Source: Bacteroidales bacterium
GTDB lineage: Bacteria; Bacteroidota; Bacteroidia; Bacteroidales; UBA3663
Assembly: GCA_017632695.1 (NCBI GenBank)
Contig: JAGBQS010000124.1
Coordinates: 1 to 13,870, forward strand
DNA: 13,870 bases
Reading direction: 5' to 3'
Made by a program: the position numbers and the translations under genes. Below the pieces are notes generated by a model, which saw only the letters and a program-made list of their open reading frames with translations, did no database searches and had not been told where the DNA came from. Below, piece after piece: positions 6,010 through 13,869 of this stretch. Each line of letters starts with the position of its first letter. Position 1 is the first letter of the stretch.

Positions 6010-9000
6010 TTATTCCGTAACGTATTCTATCAGAGTGCGGAAAAGCGGGTCGTGCGACAATAGCGCCAAATCGCCCGACAGAATCAGTATCTCTCGGGCT
6101 CGGGTCATCGCTACGTTCAGCTTGCGGTCTATGATCGCATCGTTTTCCACAAAACGGTTATTCGTCAGGAATTCCAGCTGATATTCCTTCGAGACAGTAA
6201 ATCCGTAAATCACAATATCCCGCTGACTGCCCTGGAACCGCTCTACGGTATCGATGGTAATGTCGAGCAGTTCCGGAATGCCGAACCTGGACAGTTCTTT
6301 CCTAATGGTTGCAATCTGATGCCGGTATGGCACAATCACACCTACCGATTCACTCGGCTCGAAAGCGAGATTGTTTTCGGCAAACAATAGCCAGGCTGCA
6401 TGCACTATTCCGGCTATAACCTGTGCCTCCCGGGCATTCACCTTATCACTGTAATCGACCGATAGTTCTTTCTTGACTGGAAGGAACGAAATCCTTCGGC
6501 GGGTCAGCAGCTGCATATATTCCGACTGACTGTCCGTATGGTAAGGAATGGGGCGTTGCTGGTGCGCTAAAGGAACTTCGGTTAACAGGTTTCCATAAAA
6601 AGCCTTGTTGGGGAAAGCGGCAATCTCCTGATGCATACGGCCTTGTGCCGAAAGCATATAAACCACCTCGCCTTCCGGATTCAGACGTATCAGTCTTTCA
6701 AACAGCGACTGCCGACAGTTCTCCAGTCCGATGCAGCGCAGACTTTCGTCCGTAACCTCCGATTCCTTTTCCGTCTGTTGTACCACAGCTGGCAGCTGTT
6801 TGTAATCGCCTATCATCACAAACTTGCGAATGGCATTTTCCTTTCCGTGTTTGGCCGAAAGCAGGGGCAGCAGATGCGGTTCAAGTATCTGCGATGCTTC
6901 ATCGATGATACAAAGGTCGAAGCATTTCAAATCAAATATCGGGAGATTAGAGGCAAAAGCAGTAGTCGTTCCGACCACAATATGCTGACCCATAATCAGG
7001 TTGCGCACTTCGTGGGCGGTCTGGACTTTCGAGGTCTGTTCAGACAGCAGATAGGATTTGTATTCGTTCGCGCAACCCAGCTCACTGCCGATACGGACAA
7101 ACGGCAGACCGAGTTTAACTAACTTGGAACAGATTTCATCTACCGCCCTGTTGGTATAAGAAACCAGCAGAATATCCGACGTCCGACCTTCTGCACTGGC
7201 CGAACGAAGGGTCTCGTTCAGGATATTGACCAATCCGAAAGACGTCTTGCCTGTACCGGGAGGACCGACCAAAAGAAAATAATCTTCGGCCTGCATTGCC
7301 TTTTGCACCAGCAGATTATGCTCACCGTAATCTGAATACAGACTGATTTTCGGATTGACACGCGGACGGCTTTCGCCCAAAAGCAGCCGTCGGCGTTCAG
7401 CATTGGCTTGCAGGAAACTGAACAGACCTCTGTACAGACCGTTGTACGACGATTCGATGAAATCATGCTCAATCGCCCAGTGGCAACCATCAGGCGTATC
7501 GAAAAGTTTCAGGTTCTTTTGCGGTGCCCGCAGACGCAACGTGATGCTTTCTGGTGTCATCTCAGCTATTGAAGCTCTGAAAACCATATCTTTACGGGCA
7601 TCCGGCTCTTCGGTATCCCGATAGGAATACAGAACCACAATGTCGCCGATCCGGAAATTGGGCAGAACCGGATTATCCGCAGCCGAAACCGACAGTCTGA
7701 TCAGGTCGCGGTTCTCTCCTACCTGGTCAATCGTAAGGTTGTCCATCAGATTACCCGCTTCGCGCTTCTCATCGGTCGTACTGTTCCAAAGAGCCGCAAA
7801 TCCGCTCGCCTCTTTTTGCGAAGTTCCAATCTTGGACAGCATGTGTTCCCGGGCCACGAACTGCAACATCCTGTAGAAATACTTTTTCGAAAGCGGATCT
7901 GCCTGCTGAATGGTATCGAGCTCTCCTGAAATACGCGGAAAGATATAATCCTGCCATAGCCGGCCGCTCTGCTGTTCCGGATTGAAAACTTCGGGTTTAA
8001 GGTTTTCCAACAGTCGGCTGCCTTCACCCCTGCTGAGCAGCAAATCCAGATAAGCCATCTGGTTGCGTATCTGTAAGGCCTGGGCAAGCAATACTGGAGC
8101 CGGAGCCTCCTTAATGAGACCGTCGGCATAGCGCGAGTATAACAGATAGGTTGAGATATCGTCATTGCGGAGCATCTTTCCGTCCGCATCCCGATAGCCG
8201 TAATGAAGCATAGCCTGATAAAGCAAAACCTGCACGAAGTGCGGCTGCCGGTGTCGGTGGCGATATTCGTCCATCTTTCCGCTCTTCTGTTCCATCACCA
8301 CGTGCTTGTCTGACTGCATCAGGTCCATACGTCCCTGAAGACCCAGAATCTCGCAGTAGAAAGAAGGTTCGAGCACAATTTTGTCAAGATCAATAGTTCT
8401 GTCCTGAGGGAAAGAAACATGGACCATCTGACGGATGTTCTGCTGTTGCAGGGCAGCCTGCTGATGAAAGTCGCGTGCCGTTCCGGCATCCGTCAAACCG
8501 TTACAGGTCACCACCTGTAGTGCATTATGTGCAAAGAAATCAGACAGGCTTTCCCGATACTCCTTAGGATGATGAATCTCCTCGTCGAGCATCTGTCCGG
8601 CCAGATTACCCAAAAGAATGGGTATCGTGGTCTCCTGGGGCTCGAAACGGCCGAGCAGATAGTTGTAAGCCGTATTGCCGACTTCCGTAAAACATTTGGC
8701 GATAGAACTGATATCAATCAGCAGATCCGGTTCAAAAATAACGTGTTCGGCCAGCAGAAAGCCTCCTTCCTCGCGCGGACGAACCAGGTTCAGCTGGCTG
8801 CCGGGAACAAGCATCCGGCGCAGATACTGGAGGTCGATGCTTTGAGAAACATTCAGACTGTAGGTCCACGGCAGACGGTATGATTCGCCCATCGGCCCGT
8901 TCAGCACAACGTATTCCTTCTCAATACTGTGCACCGAACAGCGCAGGTAATCCTGAATGGGAGCCTGCACATCGTCCATCGGGAAATCGGGTGCCTCTAA

Positions 9001-9390
9001 CCTTTTTACCGGTTCGGGAACCGGCTGTCCGGTCAATACCCCGAGGAAACAGCAAAGTGCTCGCAGATCAACCGGAAATGTCAGTTCGAGCTGTGTCTCC
9101 GAATAGTCTTTCAGATGTGAACAGCGTGCTCTGAAGGCACAGATGTGACGGTAGGCAACCGGCTGCTGTTCACGGAAATGAAGTTCACGGCACAGATAAT
9201 CCAATCTTGCCGAAGGACCCGCAAACTCGATGGTCAGCTGGCGGGTACTGTGATTCATGGCATCCACCAAAGTACGGAACATCAGTTCGTAACGCCTGCG
9301 TACCGACACAACGGAACCATCCTCCCGGACCAGAAGGCCCGACAGTAAGTCGTAACAATGGTTTCGGAAATCGTAGGTGTATTGTGTCAT
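6010..9390 (-). CDS. Dna2-like nuclease-helicase (PD-(D/E)XK nuclease plus SF1 helicase)
   Basis: This 1126-aa protein joins a PD-(D/E)XK nuclease to a superfamily 1B-type helicase. The nuclease motif is GRMD with D356, then MEQKSG with E367 and K369. The helicase has Walker A GPPGTGKT (residues 709-716), motif II DEAS (D830), GDYKQLP (motif III), VERFQGSQRD (motif V) and VAMTRARE (motif VI). This matches the Dna2/UPF1-like arrangement, in which the helicase unwinds DNA and the nuclease cleaves single-stranded flaps or ends. Dna2 and Cas4 nucleases usually bear an Fe-S cluster. Here no cysteine occurs between C346 and C636, so the cluster seems to be missing. The first ~300 residues are not recognised. 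The ATG at 9390 is the natural start. The gene converges with the DUF4435 gene, 70 bases apart. No consensus promoter was found just upstream; read-through from the winged-helix gene is possible. Its exact role (repair, replication or defence) is not settled by sequence. Confidence 0.9.
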   Translation of the reverse strand: MTQYTYDFRNHCYDLLSGLLVREDGSVVSVRRRYELMFRTLVDAMNHSTRQLTIEFAGPSARLDYLCRELHFREQQPVAYRHICAFRARCSHLKDYSETQLELTFPVDLRALCCFLGVLTGQPVPEPVKRLEAPDFPMDDVQAPIQDYLRCSVHSIEKEYVVLNGPMGESYRLPWTYSLNVSQSIDLQYLRRMLVPGSQLNLVRPREEGGFLLAEHVIFEPDLLIDISSIAKCFTEVGNTAYNYLLGRFEPQETTIPILLGNLAGQMLDEEIHHPKEYRESLSDFFAHNALQVVTCNGLTDAGTARDFHQQAALQQQNIRQMVHVSFPQDRTIDLDKIVLEPSFYCEILGLQGRMDLMQSDKHVVMEQKSGKMDEYRHRHRQPHFVQVLLYQAMLHYGYRDADGKMLRNDDISTYLLYSRYADGLIKEAPAPVLLAQALQIRNQMAYLDLLLSRGEGSRLLENLKPEVFNPEQQSGRLWQDYIFPRISGELDTIQQADPLSKKYFYRMLQFVAREHMLSKIGTSQKEASGFAALWNSTTDEKREAGNLMDNLTIDQVGENRDLIRLSVSAADNPVLPNFRIGDIVVLYSYRDTEEPDARKDMVFRASIAEMTPESITLRLRAPQKNLKLFDTPDGCHWAIEHDFIESSYNGLYRGLFSFLQANAERRRLLLGESRPRVNPKISLYSDYGEHNLLVQKAMQAEDYFLLVGPPGTGKTSFGLVNILNETLRSASAEGRTSDILLVSYTNRAVDEICSKLVKLGLPFVRIGSELGCANEYKSYLLSEQTSKVQTAHEVRNLIMGQHIVVGTTTAFASNLPIFDLKCFDLCIIDEASQILEPHLLPLLSAKHGKENAIRKFVMIGDYKQLPAVVQQTEKESEVTDESLRCIGLENCRQSLFERLIRLNPEGEVVYMLSAQGRMHQEIAAFPNKAFYGNLLTEVPLAHQQRPIPYHTDSQSEYMQLLTRRRISFLPVKKELSVDYSDKVNAREAQVIAGIVHAAWLLFAENNLAFEPSESVGVIVPYRHQIATIRKELSRFGIPELLDITIDTVERFQGSQRDIVIYGFTVSKEYQLEFLTNNRFVENDAIIDRKLNVAMTRAREILILSGDLALLSHDPLFRTLIEYVTE

Positions 9391-9419
9391 GTTCCGGTAC
9401 AGATGAAATGGGACAAAAA

Positions 9420-9448
9420 AAGCACATACAGAATCCTCCGATGTGCTT
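9420..9448 (-). terminator. Rho-independent terminator after the winged-helix gene
   Basis: AAGCACAT (9420-9427) pairs perfectly with ATGTGCTT (9441-9448) across a 13-base loop. On the minus strand the stem runs into a tract of T residues (complement of 9415-9421). It lies 52 bases beyond the stop of the winged-helix gene and 30 bases before the helicase ATG, so it should limit read-through into the helicase gene. Confidence 0.8.
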
Positions 9449-9500
9449 ATTATTTACTTGGGGCTACGGAAGCATTGTTACTTCAATTGCCCATATCAGA

Positions 9501-9698
9501 TTACAGAAGAGTTACAACAACATCTTCAGCACCAGCCTCCATGTTAATCTTGCCTTCGCGAGCCAACCAGCCGAGAGCGGCATAGATTTCCTTGTCCTTC
9601 AACTTCGTTGCTTTCTTGAGAGACTTCAAGGTCTGGTTGTTCTCTGCATCCAGAGCGTTCCAAACCAAACCAGCATTAGAACCGATAGTTTCAATCAT
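9501..9698 (-). CDS. Winged-helix domain protein, DUF2582-like (65 aa)
   Basis: This 65-aa protein (MIETIGSNAGLVWNAL...) matches the small winged helix-turn-helix family PF10771 (DUF2582), common in Bacteroidota. The pattern is visible: a helix NAGLVWNALD, then LKSLKKATKL and DKEIYAALGWLAREGKI as the HTH-like helices, then a short beta wing ending DVVVTLL. The ATG at 9698 is chosen because a consensus promoter lies 51 bases upstream; the longer frame to 9779 would begin inside that promoter and adds unrelated residues. It forms a single-gene unit with its own terminator. Such proteins are presumed to bind DNA, but no target is known. The length is normal for the family. Confidence 0.85.
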   Translation of the reverse strand: MIETIGSNAGLVWNALDAENNQTLKSLKKATKLKDKEIYAALGWLAREGKINMEAGAEDVVVTLL

Positions 9699-9748
9699 AA
9701 CGCAAACTTTTAAATGATTAATGTAATGGAAAAATAAATTTTCAGGTG

Positions 9749-9780
9749 CAAAGTTACGAAAGGCAATCGAATGCACCAAA
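9749..9780 (-). promoter_or_regulatory. Promoter of the winged-helix gene
   Basis: The minus strand reads TTTG (9777-9780), 20 bases, then TAACTTTG (9749-9756). This is a full match to the Bacteroidota TTTG-N20-TAnnTTTG promoter. It predicts a leader of about 45 bases before the ATG at 9698. Confidence 0.78.
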
Positions 9781-9874
9781 TTATTTACACTTTTTCTTCA
9801 TTAATCTGTCATTTATGCATCATTTTGTCAGTTCTACTGAACGAAATACAGTACAAATTGACACCGAAGAGGCA

Positions 9875-11227
9875 TTATTTGTTTCTCACCCACCGGACTA
9901 TTTCCTTGAAGGTGAACTTACGTCCGTACATCAGGATGCCGGTCCGATAGATACGAGCCGAGAGCCACAGAATACCGAAAGCCGTCAGGAACAGCAGCGC
10001 CAGACTGCCAGCCAGTTCGTACCAGGGCAGATCATAGGGCAACCGGATCATCATCACTACCGGCGATGTAAACGGAATCATCGAGCACCAGAAAGCCAGC
10101 GGTCCGTCGGGATTACTCATGCAGAACATACCTGCATACAGGGCAAAAATCATGATCATCATGATAGGTGCCGTAAACTGCGAGGCATCCGAGGCCTGGT
10201 CGACGGCCGAACCGAATGCTGCAAACAGACTGGCATAGAGCAGATAGCCGCCGATGAAATACAGCAGGAAGCAGATAAAGATCTGGGTATAGTTCACGCT
10301 GAGTACCATCTGCACAATCTTCGAGAACTCGCTGCTTTGCTGTATCTCCTGTACGGCCTGTGTTACAGCCGGATCCGTTGCTGCCTGCGACATGTCTTGG
10401 CCGACCGTTGCCATTGTTGAGATACCGAAGATCATACCTACAATACCCAGCAGAATACCCCAAAGGATCAGCTGCGTCAGACCAACCAGCGCAACACCCA
10501 CAATTTTGCCCAGCATAAGCTGGATAGGCTTGCAGGTCGAGACAATGACTTCCACAATGCGGTTCGTCTTCTCCTCCACCACGCTGTTCATGATCAGGGC
10601 ACCGTAAATGATAACGAACATATCGGTAAGCATCGCGAGCGCAAAGCCCAGAATCATGCTCAGGTCGGCCGAAGAAAGGTTCTCCTCACCCGATTCGCTC
10701 CATTTGATATTGGTCGATTTGATGCGGGGACTGCAATGTTTAATAACGCTTTCCAGACTGTCAATGCCATAGCTCTCGATGCGTTTGGCACGTACGGCAT
10801 CCTGCAGACAGGCGTTTATGTTCCGCTCCAGATTGGCATTTACGCTCTTCTCACTATATATATTATAGTTCGGATTGTCCACAAAACGGTCCGGGATGAC
10901 TACAAGAGCATAAATATCCTGATTTTCTCGAGCCGACTCGTACAGAGCGTGTGCATCCAGAAGAGTAGAATCGGTCGGAAGTGCCGAAATATTGATGTAT
11001 CGGAATTCGTCATCCTCAGTCATCAGCGCAGCAAACGGAGCCTCCGGATTCTGGTCGACGATAGCGACGTTTTTCTTTTCTTCGCTCTTCACGCCCGAAA
11101 GCATGACGGGCAGCACGCCGCACAGGACGATTGACAGTATCGGTACAAGTATCGTTGTGATAATGAACGATTTCTTGCACACCATCTGAACATATTCGCG
11201 TTGAATGATAAGAAACAGCTTATTCAT
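9875..11227 (-). CDS. ABC-2 family permease, NatB-like
   Basis: This 450-aa membrane protein has the usual layout of NatB-like ABC-2 permeases. One N-terminal span (about residues 20-43) is followed by a large extracytoplasmic domain of roughly 140 residues and then a C-terminal block of about five spans. The motif VEEKTNRIVEVIVST after the second span is characteristic of the family. Its start overlaps the end of the ATPase gene by 8 bp (11220-11227), which implies translational coupling and a shared complex in the inner membrane. NatAB of Bacillus exports sodium ions, but the family also includes exporters of other compounds. The substrate cannot be told here. Sequence after the stop (9781-9874) holds no gene and no convincing terminator. 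Confidence 0.88.
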   Translation of the reverse strand: MNKLFLIIQREYVQMVCKKSFIITTILVPILSIVLCGVLPVMLSGVKSEEKKNVAIVDQNPEAPFAALMTEDDEFRYINISALPTDSTLLDAHALYESARENQDIYALVVIPDRFVDNPNYNIYSEKSVNANLERNINACLQDAVRAKRIESYGIDSLESVIKHCSPRIKSTNIKWSESGEENLSSADLSMILGFALAMLTDMFVIIYGALIMNSVVEEKTNRIVEVIVSTCKPIQLMLGKIVGVALVGLTQLILWGILLGIVGMIFGISTMATVGQDMSQAATDPAVTQAVQEIQQSSEFSKIVQMVLSVNYTQIFICFLLYFIGGYLLYASLFAAFGSAVDQASDASQFTAPIMMIMIFALYAGMFCMSNPDGPLAFWCSMIPFTSPVVMMIRLPYDLPWYELAGSLALLFLTAFGILWLSARIYRTGILMYGRKFTFKEIVRWVRNK

Positions 11228-12071
11228 AGTTCGACGATTTTACGGATTCAACAAAAACTTCGTGCATCGAAGGCAGGATCTCGCGGAAACCTGTCAACTG
11301 ATACTCCTCGTTCAGTCGGGCGATGGCATCGTGCATGGTTTCGCCCTCCTGCAATGAATAATTGAACGATTGTCCGTCGGCAGTCGTAACCTCCAGAATA
11401 TTCTTCTTGAACTGCTGCCTGATCTGGTTCACTTCGCCCTGCAGCACCACCTTGGCGTGATTAATCAGGGTAATCTGTTCGCATATTTCTTCAACGGACG
11501 ACATGTTATGCGTCGAGAACAGAATAGCGGCACCCTCGTCGCGTAAACGCAGAATCTCGCGTTTCAGGATATCGGCATTCACAGGATCGAAGCCCGAGAA
11601 CGGTTCGTCGAAAATCAGAAGCGGCGGCCGGTGGATGACCGTACTGATGAACTGCACTTTTTGAGCCATACCCTTCGAGAGCTGTTCCAGTTTCTTGTTC
11701 TTCCACTCGGTAAGCTCAAAACGCTCCAGCCATTCATCCATGGCGGCTTCTGCATCACGGGCCTTCATGCCGCGCAGACGTGCCAGATACAGAATCTGGT
11801 CGCCCACCTTCATTTTCTTGTACAGACCGCGCTCTTCGGGCATATAACCGATGCGACGCACATCGTCATCGGTCATAGGCTGACCATGCATCAGCACTTC
11901 GCCGCTATCGGCATGGGTAATGCGGTTAATGATTCGGATCAGACTCGTCTTGCCTGCTCCGTTCGGTCCCAGCAGACCGTAAATGCTTCCATCGGGCACC
12001 GAAAGCGACACGTGATCCACAGCCACATGTCCGGCGTACTGCTTGCATACGTCTTTTACTTCAATGTACAT
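11220..12071 (-). CDS. ABC transporter ATP-binding protein, NatA-like
   Basis: This 283-aa ABC ATPase has Walker A GPNGAGKTS, a signature LSKGMAQKV in place of LSGGQ, Walker B LLIFDEPFSGFDP and the H-loop STHNM. The spacing is normal and all catalytic residues are present. The C-terminal ~75 residues form an extra domain seen in exporter ATPases of the NatA type (DUF4162-like). It is encoded directly before the ABC-2 permease and overlaps it by 8 bp, so the pair should form a homodimeric exporter energised by ATP at the cytoplasmic face. No consensus promoter was found in the 79 bases upstream, so it is probably transcribed from the promoter ahead of the small membrane protein. The substrate is unknown. 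Confidence 0.92.
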   Translation of the reverse strand: MYIEVKDVCKQYAGHVAVDHVSLSVPDGSIYGLLGPNGAGKTSLIRIINRITHADSGEVLMHGQPMTDDDVRRIGYMPEERGLYKKMKVGDQILYLARLRGMKARDAEAAMDEWLERFELTEWKNKKLEQLSKGMAQKVQFISTVIHRPPLLIFDEPFSGFDPVNADILKREILRLRDEGAAILFSTHNMSSVEEICEQITLINHAKVVLQGEVNQIRQQFKKNILEVTTADGQSFNYSLQEGETMHDAIARLNEEYQLTGFREILPSMHEVFVESVKSSNYE

Positions 12072-12150
12072 ACGATTTTAGAATTAAGAGTTACTACTTT
12101 CATAAATGGTTATCAAATTATTAAAAGGCTTCGATTTGTAGTTTGTCCGG

Positions 12151-12348
12151 TCATCTGCCCAGGAGGCAGAACCCGATGAAAAGAAGAACGGCACCAACGG
12201 CCACCAGCAGTTCCAGCAGGCATCCGTCGGAATCGGACGGGTCGAAGTGATCATCGTAGTCAAACCGGTCACCGGAACTTCCCGAACGGGAAGCCCGAAG
12301 GTTGTAATCACCCCAACTTTCATGATCCTGTTTTCCCAGTTTCGACAT
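12151..12348 (-). CDS. Small single-span membrane protein (65 aa)
   Basis: I do not recognise this 65-aa protein. Its first ~40 residues are hydrophilic and rich in Ser, Asp and Gly (SGSSGDRFDYDDHFDPSDSD). They are followed by a strongly hydrophobic segment near residues 43-64 (CLLELLVAVGAVLLFIGFCL) ending in Gly-Arg. This is the shape of a tail-anchored protein with its N-terminus in the cytoplasm. Support for it being real is good: a full consensus promoter lies 34 bases upstream of the ATG. An overlapping frame (12084-12323) lacks these properties. It precedes the ABC ATPase by 79 bases on the same strand with no terminator between, so it may be a small accessory of that transporter; this is inference. 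Confidence 0.7.
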   Translation of the reverse strand: MSKLGKQDHESWGDYNLRASRSGSSGDRFDYDDHFDPSDSDGCLLELLVAVGAVLLFIGFCLLGR

Positions 12349-12381
12349 ATCTGATTGTCCGAATCATATCTTTTCGGGTTG

Positions 12382-12413
12382 CAAAGATACAGGATTTATC
12401 AATAGGGTGCAAA
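12382..12413 (-). promoter_or_regulatory. Promoter of the small membrane protein / ABC unit
   Basis: The minus strand reads TTTG (12410-12413), 20 bases, then TATCTTTG (12382-12389), a full Bacteroidota promoter match. Transcription should start near 12375, leaving a leader of about 26 bases before the ATG at 12348. Confidence 0.78.
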
Positions 12414-12530
12414 TATTTCTGCAAAAAACTTATCCTGCAAGCCGAAATTCTGCAAAGATTACATCCGAGCACTTTATTTGATGGGAGAAAACAGGCGGAC
12501 AGGCAGTCCTGAAAATTATTAAACGGTTAC
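12414..12530. other. Intergenic stretch without recognisable features
   Basis: This is the middle of the 306-base gap between the small membrane protein and the exported Ser/Thr-rich protein. Outside the promoter (12382-12413) and the terminator (12531-12562) I see no gene, RNA or repeat. Confidence 0.6.
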
Positions 12531-12562
12531 AAAAATACCCGGCAGCCTGTTTGGCTACCGGG
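12531..12562 (-). terminator. Rho-independent terminator of the exported Ser/Thr-rich protein gene
   Basis: CCCGGCAGCC (12538-12547) pairs with GGCTACCGGG (12553-12562) around the loop TGTTT, with nine of ten pairs matched. On the minus strand the stem is followed by TATTTTT (12531-12537). It lies about 92 bases beyond the stop codon at 12655. Confidence 0.82.
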
Positions 12563-12654
12563 CACCTTGTAAATTCGGTTAGTATTCAATAATTATGAGT
12601 TTTTGCAGATTCTACAGGAAATAATGTTTGAGTTTTACAGCAGATAGCATCCAT

Positions 12655-13662
12655 TTACCTGCGGGTTGTACTACGGGTGGAAGAACCTGAGTTCGTTGTT
12701 GCATTCCGGGTTGAGGTACTGCTGCCGGAACTGCTACGGGTCGACGAACTGCTTCCGGAGGTAGTAGAGCGGGTTGTGGTTCCCGTACCGGTACTTGTAC
12801 TATTGCTTGTACTGCTGGACGAAGAACCGGAAGAATTCACAGCATTGCGGGTAGTGGAACCTGTGCTTGAACTGCTGGAAGTAGTGCTGCGAGAGCCCGA
12901 CGAAGTGGAACTTTGCTTGCGGGTTGAGCCGTTCGTCTGGTTTCGGGTATTGATTTCCTGCGCGTTCTTGTTGCCCGAATTATCCTGATAGTAGCGGTTT
13001 TCGGTGCGGTTCTGGCTGTTGCGGTTGCTATAGTTGTTGATGCGGTTCTGTTCGGCATCGTTACGCTCGCGGATATTGGTACCGAAATCGTTCTTGCGGA
13101 AAACATCGTGGCGGTCCTTGTTCTGCTGGATGCGGAAAGCTCCGTCGTAGCGGTCCTTGGCATGCTGATGATAGCGGTCGGCATAGAAGTCCGGCTTGCC
13201 GTAGTGGTGGCGCGAGTGCTCACCTTTATAATGCATATAATGCGCAGGAGCATCGTAGTAGAAGAACTTCCGGTTGTGATAAACCGTATAGACGCGGAAG
13301 TACCAGCGCGAGTTGTTCGTATAGATCGGACGGTAGAAGTACTCGCAATCGATGAACCGGCGATACTGTCGGCTGGTCAGCACATAGTGAAGATCGTCGT
13401 TGCGGATGTCAAGCAGATCGTAGTAATGCTCGATGGCATCGCGGTAACCGTACACAACATCGTCCATGATACGGTCGGCCATATAGATAAAGTCGTAGTT
13501 AATCTCGAAGATATCGTCGTACTGTCTCGGAGTGAGGTCCAGTTCATAAGCCATACGGTCGGTCAGGAAACGTGCGTGCCGGCGGATGCTGGCGTTCGAC
13601 ATTGCAAAAAGCTGCATCATACTTATGATAACGAGCATCAGGGTTAAAGCTGTCTTTTTCAT
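12655..13662 (-). CDS. Exported protein with Tyr/His-rich body and Ser/Thr-rich tail
   Basis: I cannot name this 335-aa protein. It starts with a clear Sec signal peptide (MKKTALTLMLVIISMMQLFA...), probably cut after residue 20 or 24. No lipobox cysteine is present, so it should be periplasmic or secreted. Residues ~25-165 are very rich in Tyr, Asp, His and Arg, including LTPRQYDDIFEINYDF and CEYFYRPIY. Residues ~165-241 are polar, rich in Asn, Gln, Arg and Asp. The last 94 residues (242-335) are almost only Ser, Thr, Gly, Asn and Arg, with runs of five Ser, and end Thr-Thr-Arg-Arg. Such a tail is likely disordered. It contains no Asp, so it lacks the D-S/T motif of Bacteroidota O-glycosylation. 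The gene is a single unit with a strong terminator. No consensus promoter was found upstream. Confidence 0.82.
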   Translation of the reverse strand: MKKTALTLMLVIISMMQLFAMSNASIRRHARFLTDRMAYELDLTPRQYDDIFEINYDFIYMADRIMDDVVYGYRDAIEHYYDLLDIRNDDLHYVLTSRQYRRFIDCEYFYRPIYTNNSRWYFRVYTVYHNRKFFYYDAPAHYMHYKGEHSRHHYGKPDFYADRYHQHAKDRYDGAFRIQQNKDRHDVFRKNDFGTNIRERNDAEQNRINNYSNRNSQNRTENRYYQDNSGNKNAQEINTRNQTNGSTRKQSSTSSGSRSTTSSSSSTGSTTRNAVNSSGSSSSSTSNSTSTGTGTTTRSTTSGSSSSTRSSSGSSTSTRNATTNSGSSTRSTTRR

Positions 13663-13759
13663 AATACTATTGTTTTTTAGGGTTACTAATTCTGTTTGTT
13701 TGTCTTTAAGACTTGTCCGGAAAAAGAAAGTTTAAAATATTCCCGGCACAGACGCAAAC

Positions 13760-13785
13760 AAGCACAGGCCTTGAATCCTGTGCTT
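13760..13785 (-). terminator. Possible terminator of a gene entering from the right
   Basis: AAGCACAGG (13760-13768) pairs perfectly with CCTGTGCTT (13777-13785) across an 8-base loop. The minus-strand flank is only GTTTGCG, so the T tract is weak. Its place 42 bases after the candidate stop at 13828 suggests it ends that partial gene. The 13663-13827 gap holds nothing else that I recognise. Confidence 0.45.
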
Positions 13786-13827
13786 TCGGTCGTGTGTACA
13801 TATTTTCTGACGTTAAGTATACGATGT

Positions 13828-13869
13828 TCAGAAGCGGCGTGGCATATTCGGGAGGTTCGGCATACCGCG
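13828..13869 (-). CDS. Possible C-terminal end of a minus-strand gene (partial)
   Basis: On the minus strand an open frame enters from the right edge and ends at a TGA (13828-13830), reading RGMPNLPNMPRRF. The Met/Pro-rich, basic ending looks like a natural C-terminus, and a hairpin follows. Only 13 residues are visible, so no family can be given, and the frame could be chance. Confidence 0.35.
   Translation of the reverse strand, partial: RGMPNLPNMPRRF

Noticed and set aside
9829..9844. Small hairpin (TCAGT/ACTGA) after the permease
   Set aside because: The stem is only 5 bp and no T tract follows on the minus strand, so I do not call it a terminator.
9746..10420. 224-aa plus-strand frame
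   Set aside because: It overlaps the permease and the winged-helix promoter, and its composition (many His, Arg, Gln) is that of an antisense shadow.
12278..12293. Perfect inverted repeat CTTCCCGAACGGGAAG
   Set aside because: It sits inside the small membrane protein coding region, with a 2-base spacer and no T tract, so it is not a terminator; a lone 7-bp dyad is likely chance.
13108..13647. 179-aa plus-strand frame rich in Val and Ile
   Set aside because: It is antisense to the exported protein; its Val/Ile bias is what the complement of Tyr/Asp/His codons gives. The frame at 12677-12988 is likewise the complement of the Ser/Thr tail.
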